Shown piece by piece: positions 60,298 to 64,000 of a stretch of 64,000 nucleotides of DNA. Each line of letters starts with the position of its first letter. The stretch's first letter is position 1. Origin of the DNA: Paractinoplanes polyasparticus. GTDB lineage: Bacteria > Actinomycetota > Actinomycetes > Mycobacteriales > Micromonosporaceae. Below the pieces are notes generated by a model. It was not told where the DNA came from and did no database searches. It saw only the letters and a list, made by a program, of their open reading frames with translations. A program made the position numbers and the translations under genes. The stretch spans positions 124,001 through 188,000 of the forward strand of contig NZ_JAHWFK010000007.1 of the NCBI RefSeq assembly GCF_019710575.1, written 5' to 3'.

Positions 60298-60702
60298 TCA
60301 GGCCTGCTTGGTCTCCCAGAAGATCTTCGAGATCTCCTCGATCTTGCCGAGGAGCTGGTCGCCGACGGCCGGGTCGAGCGAACCCTTGGCGCCCGCGGCG
60401 CCGGCCAGCTTGGTGGCCTCGTTGAACAGCTGGTGCAGGTTGGGGTACTTCTCGAAGTGCGGGGGCTTGAAGTAGTCGGTCCACAGCACCCACAGGTGGT
60501 GCTTGACCAGCTCGGCCCGCTGCTCCTTGATGATGATGGCGCGAGTGCGGAACTCAGGGTCGGTGTTCGCCTGGTACTTCTCCTGAATGGCCTTGACCGA
60601 CTCGGCCTCGATCCGGGCCTGCGCCGGGTCGTAGACGCCGCAAGGCAGGTCGCAGTGGGCGCTGACCACGGTGGTAGGCGTGAGGAAACGCGGAAGTCGC
60701 AT
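60298..60702 (-). CDS. sodN: Nickel superoxide dismutase
   Basis: A 134-residue Ni-SOD precursor. The propeptide MRLPRFLTPTTVVSA precedes the mature N-terminus H16-C-D-L-P-C-G, the nickel hook. Cleavage is required to expose the His amino group. Length and helical bundle (ESVKAIQEKYQANTDPEFRT) fit the family. Divergent from its maturation protease sodX. Confidence 0.97.
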   Translation of the reverse strand: MRLPRFLTPTTVVSAHCDLPCGVYDPAQARIEAESVKAIQEKYQANTDPEFRTRAIIIKEQRAELVKHHLWVLWTDYFKPPHFEKYPNLHQLFNEATKLAGAAGAKGSLDPAVGDQLLGKIEEISKIFWETKQA

Positions 60703-60788
60703 CAGGACTCCTCCATACGAGTTTGCGATGATCCGTGGTTGACACTACCCCTTACAACCCTGCGGTAAAGCGACGGAGGACTGATGCC
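60703..60788. promoter_or_regulatory. sodN-sodX divergent promoter
   Basis: 86 bp separate the two start codons. GTTGACACTACC with TTACAACC downstream could be a promoter for sodX. A Nur-like site was looked for but not convincingly seen. Confidence 0.4.
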
Positions 60789-61097
60789 GTGAGATGGCAA
60801 CTACCACTGTTTGCAGTAGTCGTCCGAGGGCCGTCCATGGTGCCGACCCTGCGCGACGGCGACGCCCTGCTGGTGCGCCGGGGCGGCCGGGTGCGCGCGG
60901 GGGACGTGGTGGTCGCCCGGTTCCGTACGCGGCCCGACCTGCTGGTTGTGAAGCGCACGGTAAGGCCCCAGGACGGCGGGTGGTGGCTACAGGGCGACAA
61001 CCAGCTGATCGAGGACGACAGCCGCGCGTACGGGGTGGCGGATGTCATCGGCCCGGTGTTATTCCGCTACTACCCGCGGCTCGGTCGGCTAGGTTAG
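60789..61097 (+). CDS. sodX: Ni-SOD maturation protease SodX
   Basis: A 102-residue S26-family peptidase. Ser16 in RGPSMVPTLRDGD is the nucleophile and the general-base Lys lies in LLVVKRTVRPQ; LQGDNQLIEDDSRAYG is the third conserved box. It cleaves the SodN propeptide. No transmembrane anchor is clear. GTG at 60789 follows GGAGG at 9-nt spacing. Confidence 0.93.
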   Translation: MRWQLPLFAVVVRGPSMVPTLRDGDALLVRRGGRVRAGDVVVARFRTRPDLLVVKRTVRPQDGGWWLQGDNQLIEDDSRAYGVADVIGPVLFRYYPRLGRLG

Positions 61098-61239
61098 GGT
61101 CGCAGCACCGCGGCGCACACTCGCGCTTCGCGGTTGCTGTTTCCCGGGTGATCCCCGCATCGCGTTCCGGTCCGGCGCCCTACTCGCCGTCGCGACCGCC
61201 TCGCCGACCCCACGTCCCGATGCCGGTTGGAGCCCCCGC

Positions 61240-62478
61240 ATGTCCTACTTCAGTTTCGAGCTCGATCCCGCCCTGGCCGCCGATCCCGTCTTCGACCTGC
61301 ACAAACGCGGCAAGATGGAGATCAGCCTGACCGTGCCGCTGGCCAGCCGCGACCACCTCTCCCTGGCCTACACCCCGGGTGTCGCCCGGGTCTGCGAGGC
61401 CATCGCCGACGACGAGTCGCTCTACTCCGACTACACGTGGACGGCCAACACCGTCGCCGTGGTCACCGACGGTTCGGCCGTGCTCGGGCTGGGCAACATC
61501 GGTCCCAAGGCCGCCATGCCGGTCATGGAGGGCAAGTCGATCCTGTTCAAGCAGTTCGGCGGCGTCGACTCCATCCCGATCTGCCTTAACACCCAGGACG
61601 TCGAGGGCATCGTCGCCGCGGTCAAGGCGATGGCGCCGTCGTTCGGCGGCATCAACCTCGAGGACATCAGCGCCCCGCGCTGCTTCGAGATCGAGCGCCG
61701 GCTCGACGCCGAACTCGACATCCCCGTCTTCCACGACGACCAGCACGGCACCGCGGTGGTCACCCTGGCCGCCCTGCGCAACGCGGCCAAGCTGCTCGGC
61801 CGCCGACTGGGCGACCTGCGCGTGGTCATCAGCGGGGCCGGCGCGGCCGGTGTCGCGATCACCCAGATGCTCGTCGCGGCCGGGGTCGACGGCGCCAACG
61901 TCATCGTCTGCGACTCGCGCGGCATCATCCACGCCGGCCGGGGCGACCTCACCCCGACCAAGGCGGAACTGGCGGCGACGACCAACTTCTCCGGTCGTAC
62001 GGGGGGAGTCGCGGAGGCCCTGATCGGCGCCGACGTGCTGGTCGGCGTGTCCGGCGGCCAGATCGACGAGAGCGCGGTGGCCGGCATGGCCCCCGGCGGC
62101 ATCATCTTCGCGATGGCCAACCCGACCCCCGAGGTGCACCCCTCGATCGCCCACAAGTACGCGGCGATCGTGGCCACCGGCCGCAGCGACTTCCCCAACC
62201 AGATCAACAACGTGCTGGCCTTCCCCGGCATCTTCCGCGGGGCCCTCGACGTCCGGGCGACCACGATCACCGAGCGCATGAAGGTGGCCGCGGCCGACGC
62301 GATCGCCGACGTGGTCTCGGACGAGCTGACCCCCGACGCGATCGTGCCGTCGCCCCTCGACCCGCGCGTCGCCCCGGCCGTCGCCGCCGCGGTGGCCGCC
62401 GCAGCCGAGGCCGACGGAGTGGCCCGCCGCTCGGCGCCGGTCGCCCCGGCCCAGCGCTCGGCGGCGCTGCCCAGCTAA
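61240..62478 (+). CDS. NAD(P)-dependent malic enzyme
   Basis: A 412-residue short-form malic enzyme (malate to pyruvate plus CO2). TDGSAVLGLGNIGPKAAMPV, EDISAPRCFEIERRL (metal site), FHDDQHGTAVVTLAALRNAA and the Rossmann ISGAGAAGVAI are visible. It lacks a phosphotransacetylase tail. Cofactor preference cannot be read with certainty. ATG at 61240. Confidence 0.95.
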   Translation: MSYFSFELDPALAADPVFDLHKRGKMEISLTVPLASRDHLSLAYTPGVARVCEAIADDESLYSDYTWTANTVAVVTDGSAVLGLGNIGPKAAMPVMEGKSILFKQFGGVDSIPICLNTQDVEGIVAAVKAMAPSFGGINLEDISAPRCFEIERRLDAELDIPVFHDDQHGTAVVTLAALRNAAKLLGRRLGDLRVVISGAGAAGVAITQMLVAAGVDGANVIVCDSRGIIHAGRGDLTPTKAELAATTNFSGRTGGVAEALIGADVLVGVSGGQIDESAVAGMAPGGIIFAMANPTPEVHPSIAHKYAAIVATGRSDFPNQINNVLAFPGIFRGALDVRATTITERMKVAAADAIADVVSDELTPDAIVPSPLDPRVAPAVAAAVAAAAEADGVARRSAPVAPAQRSAALPS

Positions 62479-62490
62479 ATCTGCTTGCTC

Positions 62491-62526
62491 GACCGGCCCG
62501 GGGTGCATCGCGCAACCGGGCCGGTC
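62491..62526 (+). terminator. Terminator after the malic enzyme gene
   Basis: An 11-bp perfect stem (GACCGGCCCGG with CCGGGCCGGTC) and a 14-nt loop, 12 bp after the stop. Confidence 0.7.
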
Positions 62527-62697
62527 TGTGTCCGGCTGGCCCAAGCAGAGCTGGCCCAAACGGAGCCCACCCTCCCTGGGGGAGCCCCCGCTGGTCATTT
62601 TCGCGCAGCGGCGCTTGATCGTGTCGATGGCCTGTGGACAACGCGCGATTGTGGAAAACCGGCGGGTGATCGTCAGTGGCCACTATGGTCTGTGGCT

Positions 62698-63648
62698 ATG
62701 CGCGCCGCCTACGCCATAGCAGCTGACATGACCGATCCCCGCTCCGCCTTGCGCGTGGCCGACCTGCCCGAGACCACGCCGCCCGAGGGCTGGGTGACGG
62801 TCGACGTGCGGGCCGGTTCGCTCAACCAGCACGACATCTGGTCGCTGCGCGGCGTGGGACTGCGCGCCGACCGGTTGCCGATGGTGCTCGGCTGCGACGC
62901 CGCCGGTGTCGACCAGGACGGTAACGAAGTCGTCGTCTACCCCGTGGTGGCCGACGAGACCGACCCGCGCGGGTTGTCGCTGCTGTCCGAGCGGTTTCCC
63001 GGCACGCTGGCCGAGCGGGTGTCCGTACCGCCGGAAAATCTCATTCCGAAGCCGGCCGGCCTCTCGTTCCTCGACGCGGCCTGCCTGCCCACGGCCTGGC
63101 TGACCGCCTTCCACATGCTGACCACGCGCGGCCGGGTCGAGTACGCCTCGTCGGTGCTGGTGCAAGGGGCCGGCGGCGGGGTGGCCACGGCCGCGGTCGC
63201 GCTCGCGGTCGCGATGGGCAAGCGGGTTTACGCCACCAGCCGCGACCCGGGCAAGCGGGAGCGGATCGCCGAACTGGGCGCGACGGCGGTCGAGCCGGGG
63301 GTCCGGCTCCCCGAGCGGGTGGATGTCGTCATCGAGTCGGTGGGCGCGCCCACCTTCGACCACTCGATGAAGTGCAGCGCCCCGGGCGCCCGCATCGTGG
63401 TGTGCGGCGCGACCGGCGGCCACCTCGCCACCGTCGACCTGCGCCGCCTGTTCGCGATGCGGCTCGACGTGCTCGGCAGCTCGATGGGCACCGTCCCCGA
63501 GCTGGCCGCCCTGCTCGACTTCCTGGTCGAGAAGGACGTGCGCCCGGTCATCGACTCCACCTACGGCTTCAGCGCCATCGCCGACGCCTTCGCACGCCTC
63601 GAGTCGGGCGAGATCTTCGGCAAGGTGGCGATCGACTTCCTGCACTGA
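62698..63648 (+). CDS. Zinc-independent MDR oxidoreductase (quinone oxidoreductase-like)
   Basis: A 316-residue medium-chain dehydrogenase/reductase. GroES-like N-terminal domain (GSLNQHDIWSLRGVG; LGCDAAGVDQDGNEV) and Rossmann domain (LVQGAGGGVATAAVALAVAM). The structural zinc cysteines are missing, so it belongs to the quinone oxidoreductase-type group. ATG at 62698. Substrate unknown. Confidence 0.9.
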   Translation: MRAAYAIAADMTDPRSALRVADLPETTPPEGWVTVDVRAGSLNQHDIWSLRGVGLRADRLPMVLGCDAAGVDQDGNEVVVYPVVADETDPRGLSLLSERFPGTLAERVSVPPENLIPKPAGLSFLDAACLPTAWLTAFHMLTTRGRVEYASSVLVQGAGGGVATAAVALAVAMGKRVYATSRDPGKRERIAELGATAVEPGVRLPERVDVVIESVGAPTFDHSMKCSAPGARIVVCGATGGHLATVDLRRLFAMRLDVLGSSMGTVPELAALLDFLVEKDVRPVIDSTYGFSAIADAFARLESGEIFGKVAIDFLH

Positions 63649-63743
63649 CTCGGTGAGCGGGCCCCGGCTGCGACGCCGACGCACGCGGGCGGCCCGGCTG
63701 GGCCGGCCAAGGCCGTCACGCGTGGTGGCCCGGCTGGGGCGGG

Positions 63744-64000
63744 TCAGCCGAGGTTGTCCTGCAGGGTGGCCAGTCCGCCGCGGGTGGCGTCGGGCTTCAG
63801 GCGGTTACGGGCGGCCTGGTCGCCGTAGAGGGCCCAGCGCCAGAAGTCGGTGCTGGTGGTGGCGATCACGTCCAGGGAGCGGCCGGAGGCGATGTGGCCG
63901 CCGTTGGTGACCGACAAGAAGGCCTTGGGCCACTGGACGGCGCTGTAGGCGGCCTGGCCGTCGGAGTACTCGACTGTGTTGTCCTGGCGGCCGTGCACGA
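63744..64000 (-). CDS. Alpha/beta hydrolase (lipase-like), 3' part
   Basis: The C-terminal 84 residues of a gene that continues beyond the right edge. HGRQDNTVEYSDGQAAYSAV contains the probable catalytic Asp and VTNGGHIASG the catalytic His of a dienelactone/chlorophyllase-like hydrolase. The N-terminal part and signal peptide are out of view. Confidence 0.75.
   Translation of the reverse strand, partial: VHGRQDNTVEYSDGQAAYSAVQWPKAFLSVTNGGHIASGRSLDVIATTSTDFWRWALYGDQAARNRLKPDATRGGLATLQDNLG

Noticed and set aside
62633..62641. Single DnaA box TGTGGACAA upstream of the MDR gene
   Set aside because: An isolated 9-mer is expected by chance; no cluster.

Overview
This is high-GC actinobacterial DNA. 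The WhiB proteins, a SigR/RsrA thiol-stress pair, a PdtaS-type kinase, DUF5679, DUF5709 and UPF0182 proteins, bL37 and Ni-superoxide dismutase all point to Micromonosporaceae, probably an Actinoplanes relative. That placement is inferred from gene families, not from an alignment. About sixty protein genes and two tRNA genes can be supported. Both window edges cut genes: an ABC1-kinase-like 5' end on the left and an alpha/beta-hydrolase 3' end on the right.

Layout. Positions 1-8.8 kb hold conserved actinobacterial genes: ABC1 kinase, an E1/cyclodehydratase-like protein, a DnaA-box cluster, DUF5679, a YgjP-type peptidase, DUF2342, a YlbL protease and UPF0182. Positions 8.9-11.3 kb are bracketed by two identical initiator tRNA genes in inverted orientation. 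The DNA between them, and on to 11.95 kb, is repeat-rich and degenerate. Positions 11.95-18.46 kb carry a tightly coupled minus-strand cluster of STM4015, 4014, 4013, 4012 and 4011 family proteins (LRR, ATP-grasp, sulfatase fold, two radical SAM enzymes), followed by a small protein and a DUF6745 protein. This is the least understood and most interesting system here. Positions 18.5-31.6 kb hold an SDR/TetR pair with three operators, a lamin-tail secreted protein, an ER-type signal peptidase with its probable secreted substrate, a pentapeptide-repeat protein, TerC, a repeat-rich PH-like protein, a spermidine-synthase-like protein, and a DUF1800/DUF1501 pair.

Positions 31.6-41.5 kb carry two MT0933-like antitoxin-family genes coupled to malQ, a chitosanase beside a GH16-like chitin-binding protein, a NarL-type two-component system, and switch-type ATPase regulators. 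Positions 41.5-57.3 kb resemble the Mycobacterium tuberculosis Rv3219-Rv3228 neighbourhood: hisN, rsgA and aroA, then a SOS-associated peptidase, a WhiB protein, sigR-rsrA, a biotinyl carrier, a TPR protein, a SIS sugar isomerase, pdtaS and whiB1. Inserted before whiB1 is an assimilatory sulfate-reduction operon (leader peptide, sulfite reductase, Zn-ribbon protein, APS reductase, sirohydrochlorin chelatase). Positions 57.6-64 kb hold a lipid kinase, a FadR-type regulator, sodN/sodX, malic enzyme, an MDR oxidoreductase and the truncated hydrolase.

Three themes connect genes. Thiol and redox homeostasis links SigR/RsrA, two WhiB proteins, cysteine synthesis through sulfite reductase and APS reductase, and SodN. 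Cell-surface and secreted functions include chitosanase, the chitin binder, the lamin-tail protein and the dedicated signal peptidase. Several maturation systems travel with their targets: SodX with SodN, the ER-type peptidase with the 141-residue secreted protein, and possibly the STM401x enzymes with an unknown substrate.
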